A DNA stretch of 64,000 bases from Flectonema sp. DT1601. Its lineage: Eukaryota; Euglenozoa; Diplonemea; Diplonemida; Diplonemidae. Within the stretch, counting starts at the first letter, position 1, and each line of letters starts with the position of its first letter. Location: positions 434,001-498,000 of the forward strand of contig OZ025849.1 in NCBI GenBank assembly GCA_964019425.1, given 5' to 3'. Both the position numbers and the translations under genes were made by a program. Below, piece after piece: positions 40,531-50,726 of the stretch. The notes under the pieces are model-generated. The model saw nothing but the letters and a program-made list of their open reading frames with translations. It searched no databases and was not told where the DNA came from.

Positions 40531-40655
40531 GGATTACTCTCGAAACCTAAATAGTTACTTTAAAAGGCAAAGATAACTAATGTTAAAATTATCGTTATGT
40601 TGTTTATGATACAATAAATTTGTATTTTACGTACAAAATCAAACAGTTAACCCCC
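40531..40655 (+). repeat. Dispersed intergenic element, copy 3
   Basis: Module A (GGATTACTCTCGAAACC then TAAATAGTTACTT) is identical to copy 1. Module B is missing apart from AACTAATGTTA. Module C (ATCGTTATGTTGTTTATGAT then ACAATAAATTTGTATTTTAC) is nearly identical to copy 4 through GTACAAAATCAA-ACAGTTAA. Confidence 0.82.
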
Positions 40656-40799
40656 CCCACCGGTTTTGGTTTCCCAGGGCTCACGATAAATTCGTAATTG
40701 AATAACTCGATTCCGTACTGCACTGAATGGCACCACGGAAAAAGAGATGTGTGTGCAGCTAAGTTAATGTAAAGTATTTACGTCAATTGCAGAGTGTAT

Positions 40800-40920
40800 A
40801 CCTACACTAACATTACCTTTAGTCAACTGTATCTCAGAACTAATGTTAAAATTATCGTTATGTTGTTTATGATACAATAAATTTGTATTTTACGTACAAA
40901 ATCAACAGTTAAAAACCCTC
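40800..40920 (+). repeat. Dispersed intergenic element, copy 4
   Basis: Module B as in copy 2 (CCTACACTAACATTACCTTT then AGTCA-CTGTATCT) and module C as in copy 3. Copies 3 and 4 match over about 65 bases with a single one-base indel, so this part was duplicated or homogenised recently. Confidence 0.82.
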
Positions 40921-41755
40921 CCTTGTTGCGTGTTAACCTTGATTTATTTATCCAAGTCCTCCCTCATCCATAGTAAAGGAAAATAGTTATCGTTAACTTC
41001 TATTTCCGCTACTGATATGGATTTTATGCGTAGAGAAAAATATTATTTTTTTTTGCGAATTAAATTCAAATTTTTTTTTATAATTTATGTGCTTGTGTTG
41101 TGTATTCTTTCAGCCACTTAGTTTGGGAGAGGAAAGCCTGTGTGTATTGTTTCTAGTCAATTTTTTTAAATTGTGCTGTTAGTTGCAAACAGTGACTTTG
41201 AGAATTTAGGTGCAGATTGGGGAACTCAGCCCTTTTTGAATATCTGTGCTGCGTTTTTTTTTTTGATGTATTATTTTTTTTATTCACCACCTGCGAGTGA
41301 TTTTTTTTTAAAAAAAAAAAAAAAATTATATCATTTTTCCCTCTCTCATCGAGTTGTATATCATTTCTTGTTTATAATAATAATTGTTGTTACAGCAATT
41401 ACTGATTTTGAATATTTTAATTTATTTTGTTCTCTGTGTTGAATAAAGTGAGATCGTATCCTTTTTTTCAAACAGTTCCTCTTAGTCATATCAAAAAAAT
41501 TCTTTTTCCCGTTTTCCTTCCTGTTTCATACTTCCTTTACATACTGTTTTTTTTTTCTTCTTTTTTCTCTATTTTGGGCCCCCATGCATCGCCCAATATC
41601 ATGGCGGATTTCCCACATAAGGCAAGGCCATGCAGCTACACTGTGTCTGTGCGGGGTTACATTACTCCAGCACAGCGGAACCCTAAACTTGCCAGCTCAA
41701 GTTGGGGGAAGGGGAGGAATTAGTGTTCTCCGAAGGACTTAGCTAACATGATAAT

Positions 41756-41917
41756 ATGACAGAGGGCAGGATTGATCGACAGTTAGCACAATTTAGATCT
41801 TCAGGACAGAGAATAATCGATCTCACCAGTTGTAAACAAGAGATTAACACTTTGTGCCCTCAAGTCGCTAAGAGTCTGACAGGAATTGTGATAGCAGCTT
41901 CACTCGAGCAGCACTAG
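41756..41917 (+). CDS. Small ORF candidate, 53 residues
   Basis: The frame reads MTEGRIDRQLAQFRSSGQ and onward to a TAG at 41915. It has mixed, protein-like composition with two cysteines (TSCKQEINTLCPQ) that could face each other across a helix turn, and codon choice like the neighbouring genes, in contrast to the poly(A)/poly(T) sequence on both sides. An upstream ATG at 41748 opens a three-codon frame whose TGA overlaps this ATG. AG at 41739-41740 is a possible acceptor. No family is recognised. Confidence 0.4.
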   Translation: MTEGRIDRQLAQFRSSGQRIIDLTSCKQEINTLCPQVAKSLTGIVIAASLEQH

Positions 41918-42177
41918 GAAAACAAAAATTTCTTTTTTTTGCTGCCAGATTTTTTTTATTTTTTTTTTATTCAACTTTTCAAGAACCCAAAAAAAAATCC
42001 CCATCGATATACACTGTTCTCCTCTCAACCCTCCTTACTTATTATTATTTACCTTTGAAGAGTTATTCTTAGATACATATTTTTTGTTTTTTTGTTTTGT
42101 TTTTGTGTTCGTTTTTTTTAATATTACTTCTCATGCCAGGCGTGCATCGTATAAAGTGCACATAAATATGTACATGA

Positions 42178-45100
42178 ATGAGCAGTGTGAACAGTGAATC
42201 AGATCCGTACACAAATATATCTGAGCACGAAGAAGACTACGAAGAAAATTATTCAAACGAAGAAGAAAGCGAGCAATCAAATCAATTAAAAAGAAGAAAG
42301 ATGTCTGGCAGTGGGCTTCCAATTGGATTCAACGCTGCTCAAATGAAAGCAGAGTTGGGAATGTTGTTGGGAGGAGGCCAAAGTAGAATAAATAAAATCG
42401 TAAGTAAATTAGACTCACCTGACATGACTGAACAGATGATGGCTCTCACTGAGCTATGCGACTTACTTTCAATGAGTACTGAAGAATCGCTACTAGGATT
42501 CAGAAGTGAGCCAATTATCTCTTCACTGTTGAAATGCATGCAAATTGAATACAATGAAGAAATCATGCTTCTAGCAAGTAGGGCACTTTCTCACTTAATG
42601 GAAGCCTTGCCTGGTTGCATTAGCTCAGTCGTAGCCACAGGTGGTATTCCTATTTTAGTTGAAAAACTACTAAATATCGGAATCATTGACCTCGCTGAAC
42701 AGTCTCTTGTATGCCTTGAAAAGATTAGCGCGGAAAACCCAACTGCGGTGTTGAAGGAAGGAGGGTTGGCAGCACAGTTGACGTTTGTTGATTTTTTTAA
42801 TATTTCATTGCAAAGGAAGGTTGCTGCTTCAGCTATTCATATGGTAAAGAAAGCAACTATTGGATTGCTTCCGATGATCGAACCATCGATACCTAAACTA
42901 GCTGAACTGTTGCAATCTGAAGACACGAAATTAGTTGAAAACGTCTGTCAAGTTTTCTACCGCCTCGCTGTGAATTTTCAAAACGACCCTGACGCTGATA
43001 AAATATTTTCAACAATCGCGACTCAGGAAGTCCTCACTAGTTTATTAAAACTTTTTGAAAGAGATCGAAACTGCATCTCCTCAAGTACTTGGCCTTACAT
43101 CTTAAAACAGTTAATTATATTATCTCGAGTATCAATAAGAATAACTGAATCACTCATCGAGTGGGGTGCTGTCGACACATTATTTTTAATGCTAAGCTTA
43201 CAGTCGGATGTATCCCTTACGGGAGGTGATACTTTCGGAAAAGGTGGATCACCACCTGCGGCATTACGAACTAGTAAAGGAATGTCTACCGACACCATTA
43301 GTGATATTGTTGAACTTCTTGAGGTATTGTTACCACAAATTGATAGTGGGTTACTGTCAGAGTTAGGACCAGGTTTCAGTCCTCAAGTAGTATCATCCTT
43401 GTCTTTCTCACCGGGATCTCCAAATTTACAACGGGAAGCCAGCTCACAGTCTGGAATTAGTTTTGGAACCAGAGGACCATCCGCTCTAATGGAACAAGAT
43501 GATGAAGAAGGTCCGGAAGAGGAGGAAGAAGATCCTGAAATTGGCAGTCCAAATCCTGCGATTCCTCTTTCGACACCAGTGCGCGTCGCATTAGATAAAC
43601 TGAATCAAGATCGTATCGCTCTCTTCACTCAAAATGAAAAGTTTATGACTTCAACTTCTAATGGTCTCTGCACAATAATTGATATTTACACAAATACTGT
43701 TCATCGATACACAAAGCAAAGGTGTCTTTCTGCTGTCGCAGCTATTTTACATCACACTTCTGGTGAGATGTTGGAAAAGTCACTCGCGTCGCTGCCAATC
43801 TCATCTTTTATTGCATCAATGATTCATACTGGAGAGTTGTTATCGATAGCAACTGGGCTTCATGTTGCTATAAGTCTGATGAATAAGTTGCCAAAGATAT
43901 TTTCTGTTTATTTCGTGAGAGAAGGTGTCATTATGGAGATCTCAACATTACTAAAAAAAGGAAACAGCGCTGATCAACAAATGACACATATATTGAAATC
44001 TGCATCAGGGTTTGTTGAGCATCACTTTGCTGGTGACAAGGCAGTTCCCCAACGACTGGAAGACTTAAAAAAGATTTCTGAAATGATAAAATTAACTCCA
44101 TCAAATTCACCAACATCAAAATGTCAGGACAACTTAAAGGAGTTACGGTCTCTGATATCCGGTGATGGCATTAGTACGTTTGAGTTTATTCAAGTTGACC
44201 TAATTGGCGCATTGTTGCAGTTCTTTGTGAATGACGAGCTCACGGAAGAGCAAAAAATTATGCGTGCAAAATCTTTCATCGAAATATTCGCATCTACGGC
44301 TGAATATTCCCAACAGTTTTGTAACATTGTCATTAAGCTAGTGGCTTCACTACATCAATCAGAAACTCTACCAACATACATTACAGATCATGGTGCTGGT
44401 TCGAGGGGTGGATGGAGTAGCAGTCTTCGACTGTTGGCGCAGCCATTCAAATTACTTCTAGTGGATAAATCTAAAGTGACTCCAAACACTACCGTCATGG
44501 TAGAGCCACTCGCGACTATTGGAGCAGTGCAGGAGTTTATTCAAAACAGAGTTCAAGTAGAAAAGGAGTTCCCTCACAATACTCATGATGGTGAACAACA
44601 TTTATTTAATGATTTACATCCTCATCCTCTGACATGTGTTTCAGGTAAACCAAGTGGATGGACTTGTGATATTTGCAGTTCTGGTTTTAGAGGACCCGGT
44701 CCTACAAGATGGAGGTGTGCTCGTTGTGACTACGATATTTGTGGTGAGTGCTCTGGTAATCAATACGATGAATCTGAAGCTTCGACTCCTGCTTCTGGAG
44801 CTCAGAACCCAGTCACTCCCCCTCAGCAGATGGCACGTCGATTTAAAAGAGATTCTAATACGAATAACCCATCGTCTTCTTCTCCAGCTCCTGCTTCCCG
44901 CGAACGCTCTGAAAAGAAAGAAAAGAAATCTCTTTGGCCGCTGTCAAAGCACAAAAAGAAGAAGGAAAAGGAGAAGGAGAAAGAAAGGGAACGAGAGCGA
45001 GAACAACGAGAAAAGGAAGAGAGCAACAAGGCTACTGTATCACCTGCAGTAGAAGCTTCCAGCAGTAGCAGCAGTAGTAAGAAGGCATCTGGAACTCCAG

Positions 45101-47019
45101 CACCGACACCAACAGCTACAGTTGAGATCAGTTTGAATGGAAATGTTCTGTCTTCAGGTCTTTCTTTATTTAAAGCAATTCATAAGTTTGGAAACTCAAA
45201 AGGATCCATCCCAGAACCTGTTTCTGGAACGTCTGAAATGGTTCACACAAACAAGTCTATGTGGACATCAACTTATGAACTCTCATACGCACTCGTTTCG
45301 AACGACAAGTCTTCAGCAAATGACAGCGAAGAAGCAATCGTTTCTGGTACCGACATTCCAATAAAATTAAATACTGTTGGAGAATTCGTCGGTAGCAGTG
45401 GGTGTTGTCAGTACCTCGAAAACGCCAACATTCACAAGAAGTATGCAGTTGCTGAGGAATACGGTAATATCCTTGGACCAGAGCCTACGCTATCTGTACT
45501 AAGACTTCTCTCTATACTGAGAGCATTGAATGAGAATATCGCCAGCATTGCTCATTGTGAACTTCCAAATACTCAACAGGCTTCAACGGCAGAGATATTT
45601 CCTATTCAAGACCATGATTTTAGATCACACAAACTAACTAATAAAGTTTTACGTCAGATCCTTGATGGTCTATTGCTTTGTACAGGACATCCAAACACTA
45701 GTTGGTGTCGTGTGTTGTTTGAAGACGCTAGTTACTTGTACAGCTTTCAGACGAGATTAACATTCTTTGAATTGGCATCATTCGGACCTTCAAGATCCAT
45801 GATAAGATTACAAGAGATCCTCGAAGAACAAGGTGAAGAATGCAGCGGTAAATTAGCTAGAGCTCACAAGCAAAAGATTAGACTTGAGAGACAAGCGATC
45901 CTTGAGAGTGCAAAGAAAATAATGAGCGTCTACGGCTCTCAGAGATCTTATTTAGAATTTGAATATTTTGGTGAGGTAGGAACTGGTTTAGGTCCAACGC
46001 TTGAATTTTATACTCTTGTGTCTCAGTCGTTGAAGGAAGACGCGGCACAGATTTGGATGCCAAGCACTGAGTCATCGAACTTTGGGCTCTTCCCTAGACC
46101 TATGTTAAAATCTGATAAAAACTTCTCTGATACGATATCGATGTTTAAGTTTGTTGGACAATTCGTAGCCAGAGCGATGTATGATCGAAGAATCGTTGAC
46201 ATACCATTTTCACCACCAATGCTGAAGATCATTCTTGGGGAGAGTTTGTCTGTGGCAGACTTAAATACGGTCAACCCTTCAATTGCTACAACCGTTTTGG
46301 AATTCTTGTCTTTATCAAAACTTAAAAATCGACTCCAACAATCAGACCCATCCATCACAAAACAACAACTTGAAGAACAGCTTACCATTAAAGAAGTCAT
46401 GGTGAAGGATCTCTCTCTGGATTTTACCTTACCGGGATTCCCTGATATTGAATTGTGTCCAAACGGTAAAGACGTCGAAGTCACAATCGATAATATGGAA
46501 GAATACGCTACTGCGGTTTCTGACATGTTCTTAAAAACAGGAATTCAAGCACAAATTACTGCCCTCTGGCAAGGTGCTACTCAGGTATTTCCATTGTCTC
46601 AGATTAGGTTGTTTTCTGTTGAGGAATTGGATTTGGTGTTGTGTGGAAGTTCAGATCAGCTCTGTCTTCAAACGTTAGAGTCAGCAGTGGTATGTGATCA
46701 TGGATACACACCAAGTAGTAAGGCTGTTGGTTTATTGTTTGATATCCTTTCAAAATTCACATCACAAGAGCTTAGAAAGTTTTTCATGTTCGTAACGGGT
46801 GCTCCTCGCCTACCACCAGGTGGACTGAAATCCTTGAAACCTCCTCTCACGGTTGTTAGAAAGACACCTGACAGCTCAGTAGAAATTGATGATGTGTTAC
46901 CAAGTGTTATGACTTGTCAAAACTATTTAAAACTACCGGACTACTCTTCTGCTAAAATCATGAAAGCAAAACTGCTCGTTGCGATGACTGAAGGAGCAAA
47001 TGCATTCCACTTGTCGTGA
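42178..47019 (+). CDS. HECT-type E3 ubiquitin ligase, TRIP12/UPL3-like
   Basis: 1613 residues. An acidic start (residues 1-40) leads into armadillo-type helical repeats over about 45-330 (LLSMSTEESLLGFRSEPIIS; ALSHLMEALPGC), the layout of the UFD4/TRIP12/UPL3 group. Residues about 825-862 form a ZZ- or C1-like zinc finger (WTCDICSSGFRG, RWRCARCDYDICGECSG). A highly charged K/E linker near 920-945 is followed by the HECT domain over about 1240-1613, with GTGLGPTLEFYTLVS, FVGQFVARAMYDRRI and the catalytic cysteine 1580 in MTCQNYLKLPDYSS. It should take ubiquitin from E2 as a thioester and pass it to substrates. Two ATGs at 42168 and 42174 lie just upstream in another frame; the next in-frame ATG is at 42301. 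Confidence 0.92.
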   Translation: MSSVNSESDPYTNISEHEEDYEENYSNEEESEQSNQLKRRKMSGSGLPIGFNAAQMKAELGMLLGGGQSRINKIVSKLDSPDMTEQMMALTELCDLLSMSTEESLLGFRSEPIISSLLKCMQIEYNEEIMLLASRALSHLMEALPGCISSVVATGGIPILVEKLLNIGIIDLAEQSLVCLEKISAENPTAVLKEGGLAAQLTFVDFFNISLQRKVAASAIHMVKKATIGLLPMIEPSIPKLAELLQSEDTKLVENVCQVFYRLAVNFQNDPDADKIFSTIATQEVLTSLLKLFERDRNCISSSTWPYILKQLIILSRVSIRITESLIEWGAVDTLFLMLSLQSDVSLTGGDTFGKGGSPPAALRTSKGMSTDTISDIVELLEVLLPQIDSGLLSELGPGFSPQVVSSLSFSPGSPNLQREASSQSGISFGTRGPSALMEQDDEEGPEEEEEDPEIGSPNPAIPLSTPVRVALDKLNQDRIALFTQNEKFMTSTSNGLCTIIDIYTNTVHRYTKQRCLSAVAAILHHTSGEMLEKSLASLPISSFIASMIHTGELLSIATGLHVAISLMNKLPKIFSVYFVREGVIMEISTLLKKGNSADQQMTHILKSASGFVEHHFAGDKAVPQRLEDLKKISEMIKLTPSNSPTSKCQDNLKELRSLISGDGISTFEFIQVDLIGALLQFFVNDELTEEQKIMRAKSFIEIFASTAEYSQQFCNIVIKLVASLHQSETLPTYITDHGAGSRGGWSSSLRLLAQPFKLLLVDKSKVTPNTTVMVEPLATIGAVQEFIQNRVQVEKEFPHNTHDGEQHLFNDLHPHPLTCVSGKPSGWTCDICSSGFRGPGPTRWRCARCDYDICGECSGNQYDESEASTPASGAQNPVTPPQQMARRFKRDSNTNNPSSSSPAPASRERSEKKEKKSLWPLSKHKKKKEKEKEKEREREREQREKEESNKATVSPAVEASSSSSSSKKASGTPAPTPTATVEISLNGNVLSSGLSLFKAIHKFGNSKGSIPEPVSGTSEMVHTNKSMWTSTYELSYALVSNDKSSANDSEEAIVSGTDIPIKLNTVGEFVGSSGCCQYLENANIHKKYAVAEEYGNILGPEPTLSVLRLLSILRALNENIASIAHCELPNTQQASTAEIFPIQDHDFRSHKLTNKVLRQILDGLLLCTGHPNTSWCRVLFEDASYLYSFQTRLTFFELASFGPSRSMIRLQEILEEQGEECSGKLARAHKQKIRLERQAILESAKKIMSVYGSQRSYLEFEYFGEVGTGLGPTLEFYTLVSQSLKEDAAQIWMPSTESSNFGLFPRPMLKSDKNFSDTISMFKFVGQFVARAMYDRRIVDIPFSPPMLKIILGESLSVADLNTVNPSIATTVLEFLSLSKLKNRLQQSDPSITKQQLEEQLTIKEVMVKDLSLDFTLPGFPDIELCPNGKDVEVTIDNMEEYATAVSDMFLKTGIQAQITALWQGATQVFPLSQIRLFSVEELDLVLCGSSDQLCLQTLESAVVCDHGYTPSSKAVGLLFDILSKFTSQELRKFFMFVTGAPRLPPGGLKSLKPPLTVVRKTPDSSVEIDDVLPSVMTCQNYLKLPDYSSAKIMKAKLLVAMTEGANAFHLS

Positions 47020-47387
47020 GAACAACATCTTCAAGTTGACGGATTCCTCACAGCTGTTGATTGCAATATTGGTATGTTTTTATTTACATATTATTATAAA
47101 CGTGAACCTACTGCTCTTCTATACACTTTATTACAACAGGCTTGCGACAAAACGTGAAAAAGCGAACTAGCTTTTGAAGGGATAAAGCTAACGAAAGCTC
47201 CAAACGAAAAAAAAAAAGAAACGACAAACAAGTAGAGAAGCGCTGATACACCATGACAGAACAGGATCGAGGAAGTTAATTGCAAAAAAAAGGGGGAAAG
47301 GAAAAAAATTAAAAAAAAAAAAAAAAAAAGTCCACAATCCTAGCCTGTATGAAGGTCTGTTGGCTTTCGATGAAGGAAGAATAGGGG

Positions 47388-47422
<35 letters not shown>

Positions 47423-48694
47423 CCATCACCAGGAGAAGATCTCTTTTCCGTTGGTAACGATATTGTTACATATACAGCAGTGTTAGGTAGTGTTGATTAG
47501 TATTTATTGGTTACATCCTTTTTAATTAAAAAAAACAAAAAAAAAAGGCTGTTTTTTTGTTCAGATCGAGCTTGAATTTCTCCTCCACAAATTCTCTCCA
47601 ACTTTCCCTTTTTTTTTCTTTCTTTTCATTCTTATACACTTCTGTTATGCACGCACTTACTTTATTATTTTTTGTTATATCTGGGCTACCTTGGCTTGCT
47701 TTGTTCTTTATTTTATTTTTTTTTCCCTTCCCTTACCACACAACTCTCATAGGTGGATTATAAGCACCCAAACGAAGAGAGAAAAAAAAAAAAAAAAAAA
47801 TTAAATTAAGTGAATAGGTGAGTGAACGAATAAACTTGAACTTTTGGACTTTTGCACGGCTACAGTGTGTAGGGGGGGAAATTGTTGGAGAAGGGAAGAA
47901 ATGCTTGAGAGGAATGAAAAAAACAAAGGACAAAAGTCTTCCTTGGAGGTAGACTTGTCTGCTTAAACCGGCTTTCGTCGGCGGAGTATTTTTTTTTCCC
48001 CCCCCGCTCTTTTTTTTTTTTATAAATAATCTTTCTGCGCCTTCTAATAAACAAATACCCCTTCTGCATGATACAACTCGCGATTACTGTGTAAAGACAT
48101 TAGAGAAATAAAAATATAAAGAAATAAAAAGAAAAAAAGATTTCAAAAAGGCATTATAAAAAAAATTATGTTCCATATTATAATGGTAGCTTAAACTCTC
48201 AAACAACAAAAATGACAATGTTGGTAGGTGGGAAAAATTCTAGCCTGTTTTCCTGTTGTAAGAATTTTTGTCTTCGTTAGCGTTGAGAAATAAGTTCCGT
48301 GATGTTTGTTTTTTTTTTTTTTTTTTTTTTTTTCCTCATTTCCAAAAAAAAAAAAAAAAAAAAATTCCCTCCCCATTTTTGAGAACACCAAAAAAAAAAA
48401 AAAAAAAAACACGAATTTTCTATTACATAGGAGCAGTAGGATAAAAAATTAAAAAAAAAAAAAGCACCACATTTATAAGTTAAAAAAAATAAAATTCAAA
48501 AAAAAATAAATAAATATAGCAACTTCGAACATCAATTGCTTTAATACAGGAAAACAAGAACAAAATAATAGCAATGTAAGTACCACACGTACGTCCTTTT
48601 GCTTTATCAGTTTAAGTCGGTTCACGGTTTTCATGATACAAACAAAACAGGTGTTATATTATTTTTTTCCCATCAAGCTCCGAACAACATCAAC
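47020..48694. other. Spacer with long A runs and acceptor
   Basis: No gene seen. A runs exceed 30 bases near 47390-47420. TTTTTTTCCCATCAAG (AG at 48676-48677) or CTTTATCAG (48608-48610) could be the acceptor of the next gene; both lie within an open frame starting 32 codons before the chosen ATG. Confidence 0.5.
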
Positions 48695-50044
48695 ATGGAC
48701 CCAGCAGAGAGACTACAGGAATTGTATCAAAAAGCAAAACTTGCTCATGATGCAGTTTTTGTCACCAAAGATCCGTCAAAGTTGGGAACTCCAAAAGAAG
48801 AAGAAGACAGCATCGCTGGGCAGTTTAAAAAGGTTGCGGAGCAGGCGTTCTGGGATATATTAGAACTTGAATTGGCTGCTGACCCTCCAGTTCTGAGAAC
48901 CTTGAGAACAGTTTTAGAAGGACTGAAGGAACAGTTGATAGATGTTACTCCCAGAAAGATGAGATCGTCGTTAGAGAAAGAACTCTCTGAGAACATCAAT
49001 TTGGATTTGCTTCTCGCAGAAAAACTGAACTACGAGTTACTATCAAGGCTGTTGGAGTATTTTATTAATAAGATTTTGGAACTTGAAGCCCCTGCAGACA
49101 ACGAAGAAACAAAAGCAACTCTTCGAAACTTTAAACTGAAAAGCACCGAAGGAGGAACTTTGAAAGAAACTGTTGTTCCACCTCTTCAATACCTTCACAG
49201 AAAGTTATCTAATCTTAAAGAAGCAATTCACGAGGCTCGTCTCATGCTGGCTGCACCACTTCTTGCACAGGATGCTGAAAAACACTTGCACTCTTTTTAT
49301 GTTGAGGAGGTGAATCAGGGAAAACACAACTTTGAACGTACAAAAGAAATCCTTACTTTATTACTCAGCGATGAGGAGTGTGGAACAAATGAAATGTTGG
49401 AGAAGACAAACAAGCTCTACACCAAATTACCTCGTAAAGCATTACTGTGGTGTGTTTATCACCCAGAAGTGTTGGAAGGAAAGCTTCCTGAGTTACTACT
49501 GCTCGACGCACATGAGATAATTAAATGCGCAGACCTAACCGAAAACATCATTCTGTCATCGGCAATTGGGGGTGTTGTCGCTCAGGTTTCGCAGAATGCG
49601 TTTGATATTCCGAAAGTCGCTGAAAAAGTGAGTCAGGTGCTTGCGAATTCACCTCAAACTGGTCATGGGAGATTAGTCTCAAGATCTGACCTGATTGATG
49701 AAATCCTTTCATGTTTTACTGACATTAACGTCGATCTGGTAACTGGAATGCTTGAAAAGGTTATCTCACCTAATGACTCGGTGTATAAACTATACACGAA
49801 ACGTTTACAAACACTCTTAACCTCTCTGATCATTGATGGTACTGAAGGTGTTCCACCTGTTTCTTCAACACCATTCGCACATGTTTCAGGTCTTGTTAAA
49901 GAATTGGTAATGAAATTGTCGAAGATGACGACGTTGCATTTGAAGTGGTTTCGAGTATTTTATGATCCAATCTTGACAGAGTTGGTTGATAATATTAATA
50001 AGAAATCAACTACTGAAACTACTGAAGCAACAGACTCACAGTAA
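48695..50044 (+). CDS. TCP11-family protein, shorter tandem copy
   Basis: 449 residues from MDPAERLQEL; the upstream in-frame ATG-less part is interrupted by acceptor-like sites. Nearly the whole chain is one helical TCP11 domain. Typical segments are EQAFWDILELELAADPPVLR, LKEQLIDVTPRKMRSSLEKE, YELLSRLLEYFINKILELEA, then PADNEETKATL (APVRDEE in animals), and the end KLSKMTTLHLKWFRVFYDPI. TCP11 proteins act in sperm flagella in animals and in signalling in yeast (Sok1); the biochemical role is unsettled. The same segments recur in the gene that follows, so the two are tandem paralogues. Confidence 0.85.
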   Translation: MDPAERLQELYQKAKLAHDAVFVTKDPSKLGTPKEEEDSIAGQFKKVAEQAFWDILELELAADPPVLRTLRTVLEGLKEQLIDVTPRKMRSSLEKELSENINLDLLLAEKLNYELLSRLLEYFINKILELEAPADNEETKATLRNFKLKSTEGGTLKETVVPPLQYLHRKLSNLKEAIHEARLMLAAPLLAQDAEKHLHSFYVEEVNQGKHNFERTKEILTLLLSDEECGTNEMLEKTNKLYTKLPRKALLWCVYHPEVLEGKLPELLLLDAHEIIKCADLTENIILSSAIGGVVAQVSQNAFDIPKVAEKVSQVLANSPQTGHGRLVSRSDLIDEILSCFTDINVDLVTGMLEKVISPNDSVYKLYTKRLQTLLTSLIIDGTEGVPPVSSTPFAHVSGLVKELVMKLSKMTTLHLKWFRVFYDPILTELVDNINKKSTTETTEATDSQ

Positions 50045-50726
50045 AAGGTTAAGACCTGAAACTACGTCGTGGAACATTTCTTTATAAACCTAAACTGACT
50101 CATAAAACTGTGTGAAGACCCTCACTCCTTACTGTGGGGGATCGTCGCGTAGTGTTTCTAAATTTTGGATTTATTGTTTTTTTTCTTTTTCTGGATTAAT
50201 CAAACAAGGCTTCTGGAGTTTTCATCTACTTCCTTTCCATGGAAGCCTTTTTTAGTTTTAGTTTTAAGTATCTTGTTGTTCTACAGAGAAGAGAACGGGA
50301 TCATTCGAACACCTATTTTGAGAGTATTGTTTTATAGTTTTTATTCTCTCCCTACTATTTGTATTAGTTGACTGTTTCATGAATTATTTTCTTTATTCCT
50401 TGGTGTCCGCTGCTCCTCGCCGCAGGGGTTCGCCGGGAATTCAGTTTTTTTTAAAAGAAGTTACATTGGAAGAAAAAATAAAAAATTAAAAAAAAGGAAA
50501 AAGGAAAAGGTTAAATATTTTTAATGTAGAAAACATTTGGTTCGTTGTAATACTCCAGGTGACATACCTGGAATACGAAATATCTTTAAAACAAGCGGCG
50601 TCTACCTAGCCTTCGCCTATCAACCACACTACTAAATAAGTTAACGAGATTCAAATTGGTAAACAGAAATATTATTTTGCTTAATATATGTCCTTCTTCG
50701 TACCTCTTCCAGCAGGATCTATAATA
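50045..50726. other. Spacer with acceptor that decides the next start
   Basis: No gene seen. TCCTTCTTCGTACCTCTTCCAG (AG at 50711-50712, or 50714-50715) lies inside the open frame beginning at ATG 50688, so that ATG is probably lost on splicing and the start is 50727. Confidence 0.6.

Larger units (their letters stand above)
40001..41755. other. Spacer with two dispersed-repeat copies
   Basis: No confident gene. It holds copies 3 and 4 of the dispersed element at 40531-40655 and 40800-40920, many T runs, and a 40-codon ATG frame at 41601-41723 without recognisable features. Confidence 0.5.

Noticed and set aside
40575-40650. Spliced-leader RNA gene (AACTAATGTTAAAATTATCG resembles the start of kinetoplastid leaders)
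   Set aside because: Only the first few bases look alike; the conserved end of known leaders and a following GT donor with Sm site are missing, and the copies are dispersed rather than in a tandem array.
41601-41723. 40-codon ATG frame before the 53-residue candidate
   Set aside because: Composition is acceptable but there is no acceptor with a good tract and no recognisable feature; an unproven chance frame.
50400-50445. GC-rich stretch with GGGGTTCGCCGGGAATTC, possible tRNA T-arm
   Set aside because: No acceptor stem, anticodon arm or proper B box can be laid out around it.
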